Below are positions 1-12,329 of a stretch of DNA of 64,000 nt, one piece after another. The notes below the pieces were generated by a model. The model ran no database searches. It saw nothing but the letters and a program-made list of their open reading frames with translations, and was not told where the DNA came from. A program made the position numbers and the translations under genes. Each line of letters begins with the position of its first letter. Within the stretch, counting starts at the first letter, position 1. The DNA is from Lutjanus erythropterus (Eukaryota > Chordata > Actinopteri > Lutjaniformes > Lutjanidae), in contig CM034613.1 of the NCBI GenBank assembly GCA_020091685.1, positions 7,835,104 to 7,899,103 on the forward strand, in the 5' to 3' direction.

Positions 1-999
1 ATGTAATCTTATTTGGCTTATTTTCGTCCCATGATATTGCCACAGCCTTCCCATAATCCCAAAACATGCCAGTGGGTTAGCAGTCGATTAGTTCTACCTG
101 TAGAGTACCTGGATGATCGATGTGTGTTTCTAATCTGCAGGAACCAACCATCACTGGACAGTAACATGAAATGGCTAACAATAAAGAAGCTACTAACACT
201 AATACCAAACCAGTAGTGATAATGTTCCTTGAATGGCTCACCACTGTTGCTAATCCATGGAAACCAGCAGCAATATTCCCTTCAAAGAGGAACTAATGCT
301 AATCTAATGGCTGTTAAGCCGTAATGAGTTTGCTTGCTTCTTTCCAGTCGGGTTTAAAGGAGGCCTGTTTAGACTATCGGGACTGCTGTGGTCCCCTTAT
401 CATTACATGCTCATCATTACTCCTTGCTAATCTGTTCTGCTCAATGCGCACACAGATGAATATTAATGCCATGGAGGATGATAGCCGTGTGTGTGTGTGC
501 CGCATGAACACACACAGACAGATGCAGATAGGCGCCAAAAAGTTGGAGCGGCACACGCACAGGCACACAAAGAGGAACACGCACACTCTTGCGTGCTCTC
601 TGTGCTTTGCCAAGTGAGACGGCTGAGCCTCCTCTTCAACTCCGCGGAGGAAGGCAGGCTTGATACGTCGCACACACAGAAACACACACGCCGCTTCCTT
701 CCCTGATACTTTATCACAGCGGCAGAAGGATGGAAAGAGAAAAGAATCAGTTTTAAGTGAAATCAATAGAGAGATAATCCCCTAAATTAGATTTTGAAAA
801 GCTTCGCCGCTGATGCGCAACTTAAAACCCAAGGATTGGCCCACTTGACTTACCAACGAAACAATCCTCAAGTAAGACGCAGTTACCATGGGAATGAGCG
901 AAGGTCAAGGATAAGAGGAGAGTGAGGGAGAAGTGGGGAGAGAGGGAGGCGACGCTTTAAATCAAAGAAATATACCCAGGAATCTGCATAGTGAATCAG
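1..999. other. No gene seen; interspersed CA/GT words
   Basis: No frame in this stretch has a recognisable protein domain. From about 487 to 700 there are short scattered CACACA and GTGTGT runs on both strands (cryptic simple sequence), and the overlapping open frames there simply translate these runs. The rest looks like single-copy AT-rich DNA. Confidence 0.6.
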
Positions 1000-1290
1000 G
1001 CTAAAACTGCTGTGATTACTGTGTCACTGTGATTAATGTAGTGGAGCGCCTTAACACCCCGAGGAGGCGAGGCGCGCAGAGTGCAGGGACGGCTTGCACC
1101 TGACAGACCTGAAATGTCATGTCATGATTGGAGAAGAGATGAAGGGTTAAAAGGTCAAGCTGTTTGATTGGATGCAAAGGCCTTTCAGTGTGTGGTCAGA
1201 CCTGGAGGCGGACAGATAGCTCTGGCAGAGAGTAATTAAACCTCAGCAGAGGAGGAATTATCTGCAGAAAATCCATGATTTTACACCACT
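1000..1290. other. Candidate conserved non-coding element
   Basis: This is a low-repeat stretch with balanced composition and no simple sequence, lying between CA-rich and pyrimidine-rich DNA. It contains homeodomain-type cores (TAATTAAA near 1234-1241, ATTAATG near 1032) and several CTGTGATTAC/CTGTGATTAA words. No open frame is plausible. That it is regulatory is inference from composition only; no alignment was possible. Confidence 0.2.
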
Positions 1291-1440
1291 GATGCTGCCA
1301 GCTTTTTCTCTCTCTTTGCCTCTTCTCCCTCCACCGTTCTCTGTCTAACTCAATCTCTCTCCTCTTTCACCACCTGACTCTCACTCCTCTTTTGTCTTTT
1401 TTTTCCCCCCTCCTGAATCTTTCACTTTCTCCACCTCCAT

Positions 1441-1530
1441 TTCAGAGTGAGAAAAATGTTACGGTTAATAACAGGCCTGATGACAAGCGCAGCTGCGATC
1501 TGCAAATGCAGAGCTGATGGAGAGAAGGAG
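1441..1530. other. Candidate conserved non-coding element
   Basis: A short low-repeat block follows a 130-bp pyrimidine-rich tract (1305-1440). It includes GGTTAATAAC and a GCAGCTGCGATCTGCAAATGC segment with an E-box (CAGCTG) next to an ATGCAGA/TGCAAAT-like word. No coding potential is seen. The regulatory reading is inference. Confidence 0.2.
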
Positions 1531-1580
1531 ACTGAGAAGGAGGGATGGGAAAACGGTTAGAAAATAGCTTGGTTGCACAG

Positions 1581-1601
1581 TGGGAGGGGGGGTGGTGGGG
1601 G
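1581..1601 (+). other. G-rich tract
   Basis: Runs of G (GGG, GGGGGGG, GGGGGG) separated by one to three bases lie within about 20 bp on the plus strand. The tract could fold as a G-quadruplex or be simple GGT slippage. No associated gene is visible. Confidence 0.4.
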
Positions 1602-1780
1602 TTGTTGTACATTATGTGTTTGGCTGGAGGACATAACAGCGTTAATTTCAGATGATTAACCTGTTAATATTCCTGAGTGGATAGAGCTGCTGCAGCCTTC
1701 AGTGTTGCAGACAAGCAAAAGTTCTGTAACGCCTCTGCTTGTCACGCAAACAACTCCCCCAATGCCCCCCCTGCCTCTCT

Positions 1781-1807
1781 ACCACACACACACACACACA
1801 TACACAC
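1781..1807. repeat. (CA)n microsatellite
   Basis: A short CA dinucleotide run with one TA interruption. The two overlapping frames across it (1677-1886 and 1702-2061) show only His-Thr repeats and are not believed. Confidence 0.9.
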
Positions 1808-2129
1808 GCCATTATGCATACACACAACTGAAGCCGCAGGAAATAAACAAAGTAGGTTGTGTTCAATTAAAAAGCTTTGCCTCTAAATTTGATCCTCAGC
1901 TGCTTTGGAAAGATGTCATCATTATTCCTGACAGCTTCCTGTTTTTCCTGTTTCCATTTATAGAGTTAAAGAATAAGAATTCTGTTCTAGAAAGTACTGA
2001 AATCAAATTAACCATTTTCTTAACCCCTCCCCCAAACAGTGACTGTCGAATCATAATCTAGCAGCCATAAATAGGCACAGCAGGCCTGTCAGGCTGTGGA
2101 TGTCTTCACATGCTGAAGCTCTACAGCTC

Positions 2130-2690
2130 CACAACATTCTTAGAACATTATGGCAGTGTTGCCTAAAAAGCTGCCGGCAGGGAACCTCAGTGGAACGTTA
2201 CAAAAATTACCACTAAGAAACGTTATGTCATGTGGTTATTAGAACATTTGGGGAATATTTCTTTCAACAAATATGTGTGTGTAACATTATTAGAACATTG
2301 TTGGAGGGTTACCTCAAAAGGCTACCAGCAGGGAAACTCAGAAGAATGTTACAAAAATTACCCCCCAGATGCCTTATTTTTTTTACGTGGCTGTCAGAGC
2401 GTTTTGGGAATATTTTTTAAAGAAAAAAAAAGTTTGTGTAATATTATTAGCCCACTGTGGGAGGATTACCCAGAGGGCCACTAGCAGGAGACCTAAGGGT
2501 AACATTGCAAAAATGAACCTCAAAAAACATTACTTCATGTGGTTATTTGTTGTTTGGGAATGTTTCATTGAACAAAAACATTTCTTAAAATGTTGTGGAA
2601 GGGGCACGTACCAGCAGAGAACCTCAGGACAGTGTTACAATAATACACAAAAACAACAACAAAATAGGTACCTGGGAAGAACAAACCAGT
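2130..2690. repeat. About 150-bp tandem repeat, 3.5 degenerate copies
   Basis: The motif order 'TTAGAACATT ... GGAGGGTTACC ... CCAGCAGGGAAACTCAG ... TGTTACAAAAATTAC ... CATGTGGTTATT ... GGGAATATTT' recurs roughly every 140-160 bp, with starts near 2140, 2290, 2450 and 2590. Copies differ by substitutions and small indels, so the array is old. The four open frames over it (2230-2692) translate the same repeat and are not genes. It resembles the internally repetitive non-autonomous elements common in fish, but I see no clear terminal inverted repeat. Confidence 0.7.
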
Positions 2691-2699
2691 AATGTAATG

Positions 2700-3361
2700 G
2701 GGACTTTATGTGTTAGCTTGGGCAGTACTCTTTAGACTCGGAAGACCGCTGTCCTCCTTTCCCACACTAAAAACACAACAGCAAGCGAGTTGCAAACATT
2801 AGCATGTTTGGCTAACTAGCTCACTACGTACTGCCTATAACATACTGTAGTACTTTTATTTCCAATACGAATGGGCGCATCATTAGCTAACTTGACATTA
2901 TTTGGTGAGGGTACAAGTTACATTAATAAAAATTTTGAATTGTAAAAACATGGTTGTGGATGTTTATGGTGATGTTAGCAGCTCAATCCTGCTTTTACTG
3001 GATTCTGGGAGCTTGACACACCACCTCAGCCAAGCTCATTATCCAAAATATCATTAGCCCTCATTGTTTAGCCCACATCCTAAAAGCCTTATAAAAGGGA
3101 AAATACATAAATAAACCTTTTTCACTTTTTAATAATGTTATTCTATGGTTAATTAAGTGAACAGGAAATAAGTTTTCCTTATGATACTGCACATCACTAC
3201 AACACCGGGGCTTCGCCTTTATTTCCATGTCTTCAAGGCCAACATGGATGTGGATGCTGACTTTTTTCCTAACTTAAATCTAGCATCAGTTTTGTAGCAT
3301 GGTCCTTGTTTTAAAATGAGTATACCCAAGGTTATATTTTCAACAAACTCACAGAGTTAGC
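2700..3361. other. No gene seen
   Basis: AT-rich, apparently single-copy DNA with several GCTAGCTAA/GCTAACTAG words and no usable open frame. Confidence 0.6.
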
Positions 3362-3419
3362 ATTAATTAGCCAGCTAGCTGTGAAAATCTATTAATTAGC
3401 CAGCTAGCTGTGAAAATCT
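3362..3419. repeat. Perfect 29-bp tandem duplication
   Basis: A 29-bp unit that begins ATTAATTAGCCAGCTAGCTG and ends TGAAAATCT is repeated twice head to tail with no mismatch (3362-3390 and 3391-3419). The identity implies a recent slippage or duplication event. The unit contains an ATTAATTA homeodomain-type core and an AGCTAGCT palindrome. Confidence 0.95.
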
Positions 3420-5405
3420 GCAAGCAACAGATGTAATTTGAGCAAAATCACCAGTTGCCAACTGAGAAATGAGAAGCCTGCTTTTGGTCTGCCTCTGTGT
3501 GAAATCATGGACCCAATGTCTCAAAAATAACTTTTTTTCAGTTTAGATTTTTAGTTATCAATCTGCCCTTTATTGTCAACTTTGTCATGCAAGAACAGAA
3601 AGGCACAGTGGTGTAAGTAAGAAACCACTTTTTAAAACACACAAAGTGCTAAACAAATATAAATTTACAATTAATTTTACAAGCAATTTGAAAATGTCAA
3701 GACAATTATGACACTAAAACAAATGACAGTTCATGAGACATCATCCTAACACTTAGAGGACAGAATAATTAAAACTACGAGAAAGAGTTGAACAGTAATA
3801 ACATAGTTTAAAAGAAATGATTATAATTGTTTTAGTTCTGACCTCGAGTGGCAGTGTGGATATCTGTGGCATTAATGCAGCTTCGTTTTCTGATACTTTT
3901 GACCTCGCAGGGATCTTTGTCTCCTTCTGACGAGGCTCTCATCGATGAGGGATGGCTCTGTGGTCAGGCTTTTGTTACAAGTGCTCAGCTTGTCCTCCAG
4001 AGAGTCGTGGTCAAACTGGATTGTTCGAAATGAACTGCTCTCGTTATTGCTATATATACACCAGCCCTGTTAGAAAAGCAGGCAACTGGTGCTTGTTTCA
4101 CTCCGTACTCGTTCAGTCTGGAGCCTGTTCCCTGCCATGAGCTGAAAGTCTGATTTGGGCTGCGTGGATCACTTGCTCTTACATGCAACAGTCAGTAACT
4201 GTCCATGAATGAGCATCGCAGCCCCCACAAAACCCCCGTTTCATCAGAATTAGTTCAGTTCAGTCCAATAATGTTTGAAAAGTCCTGAAGATCTCCATGA
4301 TTAAATTATTTTATCCCATTCACATCATCTGGCAGAAGTCTCTGGTGAGCGTGGGCGCTGGACCCAGTGGGAGACTCACCAAACTCTGGGTGACTGACTT
4401 GGTAAGATGAATGATTTGAAAACTCTTTAGTGAGTGAGTCATACAAACTCGAGTCACTTAAAAGAGTTAAAGTTCCCATCGCAGCAGTTGCTGAGGGGGG
4501 TCGCGGGCTAAGCCATAGACTGTATGATAAATAGTGGACGGAACATGTGACAGCACCCACCTCAGTCAAAGCGGAGTCGCAATTAATTATGCATAACTTT
4601 AAGCCCTAATATAAATTAAATGGGTGAGTTAAATACAAATGCACCCCCATAAAGCTGAACATGGGAAACTCGCTTTAGAGACCAAAACCGTTTTTTGCAT
4701 CAGCCTGTAAACAAGTTTATTTCTGCAGTAAAGTTGGCCATTTTAACATGAAAATGGTTGGGAAATATGGGGATTGACTATTTTTTAGAGCCAGCCTTAA
4801 GTAGCCATTCAAGGAAATGCACTTTTTGGTGCTTAATAATTTAGCTTAATTTAGCTAAATCCTAAATATAATGCTAAGTATTAAAAATGGTCAGAATTTA
4901 CTATATTTGCTTTAAGTAATGTTTTTATTCATTAATTTCAGATTGTCATGTGGAAGACCAGGCTTTAATACCTAAAACTGGTAGATTAGGCCTGTCTCGC
5001 TGATCACCTTTCTATTCAGGTTATATAAGAGATTACACTGTGCAAGCACTTTTCCAGGTGTCACTTTCTGTCACACACATACACAAGAACAATACACCAA
5101 TCCAGCACAACAGGATACTGTGCACAAATACATTCCATACTCTCACACAGACACCCAGAGCAGATAAACAAACCCGGGCAGACTTTACATAAACCGCATT
5201 CCCTGAGAAATTCCAGTCTCACCCAGCAAAACAAACCCTATATACTGATGCGCGGGTGTGTCATCGCTGAAGTTTATTTCCAAAACACCCTTCTTTTGTT
5301 TCATCTGCCAGTTTACTAGGAACCTCGCGTATTTAAAAAAAAATCTACCGAGATTTCAAGTTCATTGTGAATCTGAAGGAATGCTTTCTGACAAAGAGGC
5401 TGTGT
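3420..5405. other. No gene seen
   Basis: Mixed AT-rich DNA. Short frames at 3848-4188 and 4306-4569 lack domains, splice context or codon bias. A TTAATTATGCATAA palindrome-like word occurs near 4580. Confidence 0.55.
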
Positions 5406-5409
5406 TGAA

Positions 5410-5600
5410 GGCGTCAGGGTGGTCTTGTGGTTGAAGAGTCCCACAGCTGAAGGATTGTGGGTTCTTTGTTCACAAATATCTTCCCTGTTGAAGTGTCCTT
5501 GAGCAAGACATGGGAGAATGGACTCACTGTCAATTTGTGGAAGGAGCAAAAATGCACAAAATGACCTAATCAGAAAAGTATAGAAGTATTTGCATTCATT
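5410..5600 (+). mobile_element. Degenerate tRNA-derived SINE (V-SINE-like)
   Basis: The head resembles a tRNA gene: an A-box-like TGGTCTTGTGG (5420-5430) and a degenerate B-box-like GGGTTCTTTGTTC (about 5460-5472). It is followed by TGTCCTTGAGCAAGACA (5493-5510), which I recall as the conserved core word of V-type SINEs in fish. Such SINEs are RNA polymerase III transcribed and mobilised by a partner LINE. Both promoter boxes have decayed, so this copy is probably inactive. The frame on the opposite strand (5316-5621) is a shadow of it. Confidence 0.6.
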
Positions 5601-5604
5601 GTGA

Positions 5605-8550
5605 AGATGCGTTTCTTTCACAGTGTTACACGACTATTGCACGTACCTGAGAGAAGTATTCCAGCTTCTAGTTGGTGTAACTGCTCCGTACGCCACTGCT
5701 GTGTTACTCTGTGAAAGGAGGAAATTTATGTGAAGGGACACAAAGCCCAAGGCACTGCCAGTCAAGTAATGATGAAACAATCACTGCATACTGAGCACAG
5801 TTAAAGATTTAATGTACAAAAATAAACATTTGTATTACTAACTGTGCATTACCATAAAACACCTATTGGAAAATATTTTATTAAAATGAGAGTCCTTTGA
5901 AGCCTTCATGGTTCTGTCTGTCAAACTGCCTACACTATGTTTTAGCTTGTAAAAGCTCATTGTATGTTTTACTTATTAAAGCCTCATTCTGTCAGGTACA
6001 TATACTGTCAGGTATATGCAATGGAATAAAGTACATTTGCTTTCCAATGTAGTGTAGTGGAATATAACATAAAGGTTGGGTTGCACCACCAAGGATAAAT
6101 ATTTAAATCATGTCTCAACTTTTAATTATGTTGCAACTTTAACTAGTTAAAATTAAGTTAGCTAGTTTTTAGCTAGCTAGCAAACACTGTAATGTTTTGT
6201 TGACTTTTATTTATTCATTTTAATTTGGGTATGCAAACATCTCCATATTGGTTATAACTGATATACTTGATCATTTTGGTTTTCTTCAATAAAGTGGGAT
6301 TCACTAAACAGACATTACTTTTTAATTTTGTTCATCTTAATTTTAAATCTGGATGTACTCATTTCAAACCAAGTTTTGATCAAAATATTGGAGGAAAACA
6401 TCTGAAAATATTTCAAAAATATAACAGGTGTTGTGCTCATTGACTAAGTATTTATAGGTGAATCAAGAGGCAGAGTTACGTACAATTTTCAAGCACTAAA
6501 ATACTCCTCCATTTTTACATATTTCTTCCCCAGATTTCTATGAAAATGGCATCAAATCCCTTGTGCAATTTTCCCATTGCAGAATCACTCTCATCATTCC
6601 AAACCTACATCAGAAATTGCTGTAGCAGCCTTGGAAAGGGTTTTCCATCTTAGATTCTTAAATCAGATCAGAAAAAGCTCCAGTTACGTCGGGGCTTTAG
6701 GGTGTACGGGTGCCAGACTTGCTGGATTAGTCTTAACAGCTGAAGCACGCAGTTTGCTCGATTGGTGATGAAGGGGGCTTTTTGGATGAGCAGCACTCGT
6801 CTTCTAGGGCTTGTTTGTGCCACAACTTGATTTGCATACATTTCTTAGACTGAGATGAAAAATCTCCACTTATAGTTAAAGCTAGTGAAGCGCAAAAAAT
6901 ATGTAGATAGCCCTCGCAAAAAGCATTCTCTGTGATTCTGGACGCGGATCTCTACCAGCTGGGTTCACTGTTCTGTGGCAGAACCTGATTTTCTGACCTT
7001 CATGCAGAGGAGAAAGAAGACATTTTCTTTACCACAATCACCTGCTGTATCTGTGCTTGTTACTGTATTCCATTTCAAGTATGTCAGGAATTTGATAGGA
7101 ATGTGCTGGAACTTTATGTACTGTAAAGCCACACTAATTAACAATGAAAGACTTGTTCTGTTTTGCAACACGCAAGATAGAGAACAGTTTTCATCATACC
7201 AATTGGTGCATGTCACACCTATTTCAAGTCTTTAATGCATCATCATTGCCGCGAGGAAGTGTGTGCATAACAAGATGAGAGGTTGCATGAAGAGCCGGGA
7301 AGTTTTTCATGTTAAGTTCAAAGTTTAGGACTAACCACAGGGAGGCGGATTTTCTACCTGCACACATTTCCACGATCAAATTGTGTCATGAGACCTTTCT
7401 CTAAATGATGCCGGGCAGAGTTCAAAGCAAATCCTGTTCAAAGGAAATCTGATTTAATTTTCACTCAGTCAAGTCTAAATGTGATCATGCCAAAGTCATC
7501 CTGGTTAGCACCACACCCTTTGAGATGCTCAAGAAGGCGAGCGTTTGGCTCCCTAAAGACACTTTTCAATCCATCAAGAAGGATTTCACACCACTTGTGC
7601 TGTGGCAGCCTCCCATTAGCTTTTGCAGGTAGAAGCAGTCCGTGAGAGCAAAATTTTATTCAATATGTCAGTCTTTCTTTCTTCACGCTTCTCTGCCTCA
7701 TTCCCTGATTTTGGAGCTTACAGTCCTTGGACAACGACTGTGTGATCCGCAAGCTGGGTGTTTTAAAAGATAAAATTCAAATATATTTTACCTTCACTAG
7801 CATCCCATTGTGTTTTTGATATCAAAAATATCAATCATTGCGTGAGTGCAGCAGTTTTTGAAAAGGTTAATGTGTCATTTTCAAACGACCACAGACAGAC
7901 TGTCTGTCCCCGTAGGAACATTACAGGAACTTTTAGTGAATAATAAAAAAAAGAAAAAGGCTTCTGCAAGCTTTTGGGACAAATATCGGAGAACAGATCC
8001 CAAATGATGCAACCTGCACCACAGTATTACAGAGAGATTACTCTCCTTTTTAATATCACTTTAATGTTTGGTTGAGCAGACGTGTCAGAGGAGATTGAAG
8101 GGTCAGAGCTGATGTCACGCTTTTGGGGAAGGCTCTGACTTGTAATTAGCCACTGATGCAACACACCTGGGATATTCCAGGAGAGCACTAGTGGAGGTGA
8201 TGGATCCTGTGTAACAATTTAAGGACTTTGTCAGTTGACACTTCTTATATCAAAAGAAGAGCAGGTTGGGTAAAGGCACAGGAGGCCTACCAGCAAGAAC
8301 AGCACTATCACCACCAGTCCACTCCTGCAGCTACAGGTGAGCCAAAAACCTCTTTTCTGCCACACAACAGTGACCTGCAAGAAAGACTGCTTATTTGGCC
8401 ACATTATTTGACTTGGTTGCAGATGTGGTTGTTGGATGCAAGTGTGAATACGAATGTTAAATTAGAAGTGAGAATGACTTTCAGATCACATCTTGATTCA
8501 TATTGTGCAACTATTTAACAATATATGCCAAAAAAATACAAAAAAATACA
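5605..8550. other. No gene seen
   Basis: AT-rich DNA with scattered short frames on both strands (6577-6768, 6965-7235, 8228-8518), none with a recognised domain, initiation context or neighbouring splice signals. It may include old repeat fragments that I cannot assign. Confidence 0.5.
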
Positions 8551-8563
8551 ACATTTCGAAGTA

Positions 8564-8611
8564 TCTCTATGTATGTATGTATCTATCTATGTATTTAGAT
8601 GTATGTAGATG
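8564..8611. repeat. (GTAT)/(CTAT) tetranucleotide tract
   Basis: An imperfect run of TATGTATG and TATCTATC units, interrupted by TTAGA. It is a simple-sequence tract with no associated feature. Confidence 0.8.
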
Positions 8612-11400
8612 TTTTAGCTCAAAACCTGTGTATTATTCAGGGCGGAAAAGTTGCTAAAATATCTTTCAAAGTATTGTATAATAAGGATCAAACTGAATTT
8701 GTTCATTATTAAAACATTATTTGGAAACAGTCCAAAACATTGAAAATACCACAGTATACAAGGACAAACCAGGAGGCGGGGGGGAAAGGCACATACTGAA
8801 CGTGATTGGGTCAGTAGTGCAATCGGCCTTTTTCCCAGCAGACATTATGAGTTGTCTCAAGAAAAGCGCAAGTGTTACTAATAACATTTACAATGGCCCT
8901 GTTCTATCCAAGTGTCCCAGTAAGCCATGACAGTGTGGCAGTGAGCCAGCATACGATACCAGGACCCTGAAACTGAAGCACATCAGTGGAATTCATCCAT
9001 GATTTATTTTATTATTTACACTTTTCTTACAGTGTGACGTGTTAAAATGTCTTCCATAAAAAGGCCTATAGCTAAGTTACACGGTATGTTTCCATGAATC
9101 TCCTGACCATTTTCCAGTGGCCACCCGAGCCTTTGTCAGAGTCTTTGAGAACATCTGCCACTCTGTCCATGTTTAACCCTCTAGACCCCAGTAGAAGTCG
9201 AGAATCCTAAAGTGAGAATCCTCACTTAAATTATCATTTTCCTACTCAACTCAAACTGCTCTGTCTCAAAAACAGAAGGAAATTGACAAATATTATACTG
9301 TAATTTGATATCAAATATGTGGCATTTGTAGTTTTTTAGGAGTTTTAGTCCCAATATTTCTATAAAACATCAGACAAAATAACAAGTAGCTCTAAAACTG
9401 CTGTAAATAGCTGTAAAGGAATAAATCTCAGTCTGCCTAAAAGAAGAGAAAGTAACTTCAACTTACTTTTATAACAAATATGATGCACAACATTTCTCTG
9501 AGTCAGTATTCAGAGACTGACAATATCAGATCATCACTGGATAATGCTGGACTTTCAAAATAAAAGAGGAATGTACCACACCTTAGCCCACATAGCTATT
9601 TTCTGAAAACAAACAACAGTAATGTGGCAGTGGGTAGTGTTTTGGCAACTTATATGAGAAAAATTACAGATTTTATCGTCATCCCAACCGACTCTTTGTC
9701 GCACTTCACCCCAGAAAAAAGCCTCCATCTTGGGCAGCCGGTGCCAAGTAGGTCTCGCTGTTTACTGATGGTAATTTCAAACAAAAAAAACCTCATGTTA
9801 TGATGAATATAGCCATTACAGTTATAATTTAAAAAGTGAAAGTATCTACACCACAAAGCTCAGGACTTTTCCCAGTATTTTAATACATTGTGGATGATTT
9901 TTAAAAAACCAGGCACTTTAGTGAAATATAGAATGAGTACTTTAAGGCAGTAAAGACAAAACACTTGTTTTGGCTCACATTTTTCATGCGTTGAAGTAAA
10001 AGATCTAAGATTTCTGTGCAAACAGAAGGTTTATTTCTCTCAAATTTTGCTCACAAATTTGGTAAAAATTCATGTTAGTGATCCCCTCTCCTTTGCCAAG
10101 ATAATCCATCCTGGCAGATGTCACAATAAAAGTAGCTCAAAATGTTGCTGTTTCATCTTGGAAAAAATACATTTATTAGGCACTAAATTTTTTTACAAAG
10201 GCTACTTTTTTTTCCCAGAAGGGCAAAGTCATGACCCACCATATTCTGCCTTTAATTCAAGGTTTGTGTCTTCATGCTACGCACAAAATACACTTACATA
10301 TAATTAATTAAATTCAGAATGGAATAGAATAAAAACAATATGTGCAATTATTTACTCACAGGAAATGACCCAACTTTGTGTCACGTTGAATACAAACAAC
10401 AGCAACAAGCTTGTGATGACAATATGGTCGACAGCTTCACATTAAAAGTTTAACATCTGGGAAACACTGTCCATAAATTGTGACTGTGTTTGAGCACAAA
10501 GCATCATCAGTGTAAAAACACAAACTGATACGACTGCATGTTTGAACAGTGCCGAATGCATTTGTTTATCGTCTCACTGCTCTTTAATCCAAACCCCACA
10601 TCTTAATTTTCCAGCACCTATGAGTATATTTCCATCATAGGTATGTTTCAGCAATAAAGCCAAAAAAAGTTCAGTTCAAAAAAGAACAGTAGCAAAGGTT
10701 GAAGGAGCTACTGCATTTACATGTGCATACATTGACTAGTACTGTTGTCTATAGGTTTAGGTGTGAACAGTGATTGGTTAGGGTAAGAATATTAGTGTGA
10801 GGCAATCAATTTGTGATCAAAATTTAACAGAATACAACTTATGGACATAGAAGAATGCTTATGTTTATATTTTTGTTGAGTATATTTGTTGCTAATTTAA
10901 AACTTTACACTGAAAGAGCATCTAATGAAATTCTGTTAGCAGCTCCTCAAAGAAAACAGACCCACATCCTTTCAATTATAGATAAATATCTAAGTTACAC
11001 TCTTGTGTTTAGGGGATTAAGCCATGGACAACATAGAAATTGCAGGTTTTATAGATGGCTCTCGAGCAGTTGCAGTCAGATTGAAATCTTCATCATAGAG
11101 GAGGTTTTTGACATGACTGGCCGCGATCTGATATTACACAAAAAGGCCAATATCAGCCCCACAAATCAGCCCGACTCTAAAACACACCCAGCAGCGGAGG
11201 ATTTTGTCTGTTAGCCAAGAGCCGATCCAGCGTGTTGGTCGTCATAAATACAAAGAAGACACGGCCAAGGATCCTTTCTGGTAAATAGCTGTAACCAACC
11301 GTTTGTGTTTACATCTGCTGCAGCCAAAGAGAGTAAACAGAGTGAAAAAAGAGGTACAACAGCCGCTATTACAAACGCTGCCGAACACGCCAAAAAACGA
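8612..11400. other. No gene seen
   Basis: AT-rich DNA without strong simple sequence. Open frames at 8721-8930, 10047-10307 and 10855-11214 have no domain. The last opens with a hydrophobic stretch (MLMFIFLLSIFVANLKLY) but nothing else supports it. Confidence 0.5.
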
Positions 11401-11408
11401 GCCAACCA

Positions 11409-11432
11409 CCCCCATCCCCATCCCCAAACCCC
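11409..11432 (-). other. G-quadruplex motif (C-runs on plus strand)
   Basis: The plus strand shows CCCCC-AT-CCCC-AT-CCCC-AAA-CCCC, so the minus strand has four G-runs of at least four separated by loops of 2-3 bases. That is a canonical G-quadruplex pattern, with an i-motif possible on the other strand. More C-runs follow to about 11470. The structural call rests on sequence pattern only. Confidence 0.7.
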
Positions 11433-11518
11433 TACTAACATCCACCCCAAAATACCCCCCCCTTCCCCAACCAGCCCCGATGCTCTAACTCTCTGCCGAA
11501 AGGGAGGAAAGTGAATGA

Positions 11519-12070
11519 GTCACCCGCCTCCCTCTCCATCTCTCCCCCCTTTCTCCCTCCCCCATCTCTTTATTGAGGCAGCTGCACCCTTTGACCTTTA
11601 TGCTTGTGGAATGTGTGTGTATGTGTGTGTGCATCAGTGTTGGTGATGGTAAAGGGGAGTGGATGGGTGAAGGCAGGCAGGCAGGGAGAGAGGAGAGAGG
11701 AGAGGAGGGGGGAGCTGGTGAATTTGGGAGATGGAGGGAGAGAGGGGAGGAGGGGAGAGGTCGCTTTTTCTCCCTACTACAAAAGCTGTCAGGGGGAACA
11801 ATAAGCATGGAGAATGGTGTGTGTCCAGGGAGGCACTGAGCCGTGTTAGTGTGCGAACCGGGCAGAGAGAGGGCATAAGAAAGAGAGGAAGGGAAAAAGA
11901 GGAAGACAAATGACGGAGATTGAAACTAGTTGAGAGGACTACGGGGGAGAGAGGAAGATGATGAGATAGAGAAGGACATACAGAGACATAAGGAAGATGG
12001 GGTGAGGAGGAGGGGTGAGAGCAGGAGGGAGAATGATGGGAGTGGGAGACAGAGGAGTGCAGAAGGGTAT
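11519..12070 (+). repeat. Pyrimidine tract followed by long polypurine (GA/GGGA) tract
   Basis: 11519-11575 is pyrimidine-rich on the plus strand. From about 11650 to 12060 the plus strand is strongly purine-rich (GGGAGAGAGGAGAGAGG-type words), with interruptions. The 208-residue minus-strand frame over 11634-12260 is the Ser/Pro/His translation of these tracts and of the adjoining (CA)n, so it is not a gene. Long purine tracts of this kind can form triplex (H-DNA) structures. Confidence 0.7.
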
Positions 12071-12146
12071 TTGTTTTGTCTAGCAGCACTCTTAAATACT
12101 GAACTTCCGTTGCCAAAGGAAACAGAACACAAGGCCCAGTATCGGG

Positions 12147-12147
<1 letters not shown>

Positions 12148-12225
<78 letters not shown>
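12148..12225. repeat. (GT)n microsatellite, about 78 bp
   Basis: A nearly uninterrupted GT run with one GC substitution near 12186. It is one of the longest dinucleotide tracts in the window and is likely to vary in length between individuals. Confidence 0.97.
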
Positions 12226-12226
<1 letters not shown>

Positions 12227-12329
12227 CCAGCATACCAAAGGGGGCCCTGCTCCTCCTCACTGTACCAATGACATCAGTATAGTTAGTGCTTTACATTCAC
12301 CAAAGTCCTCATTAAGTTTATCTGCATTA

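Noticed and set aside
5410-5475. tRNA-like head at 5.4 kb
   Set aside because: Degenerate boxes followed by the CCTTGAGCAAGACA core identify a SINE rather than a tRNA gene.
11634-12260. 208-codon minus-strand open frame, the longest in the window
   Set aside because: It translates (CA)n and a polypyrimidine tract: a His-Thr run then Ser/Pro/Leu-rich low-complexity sequence. No domain and no splice or promoter context.
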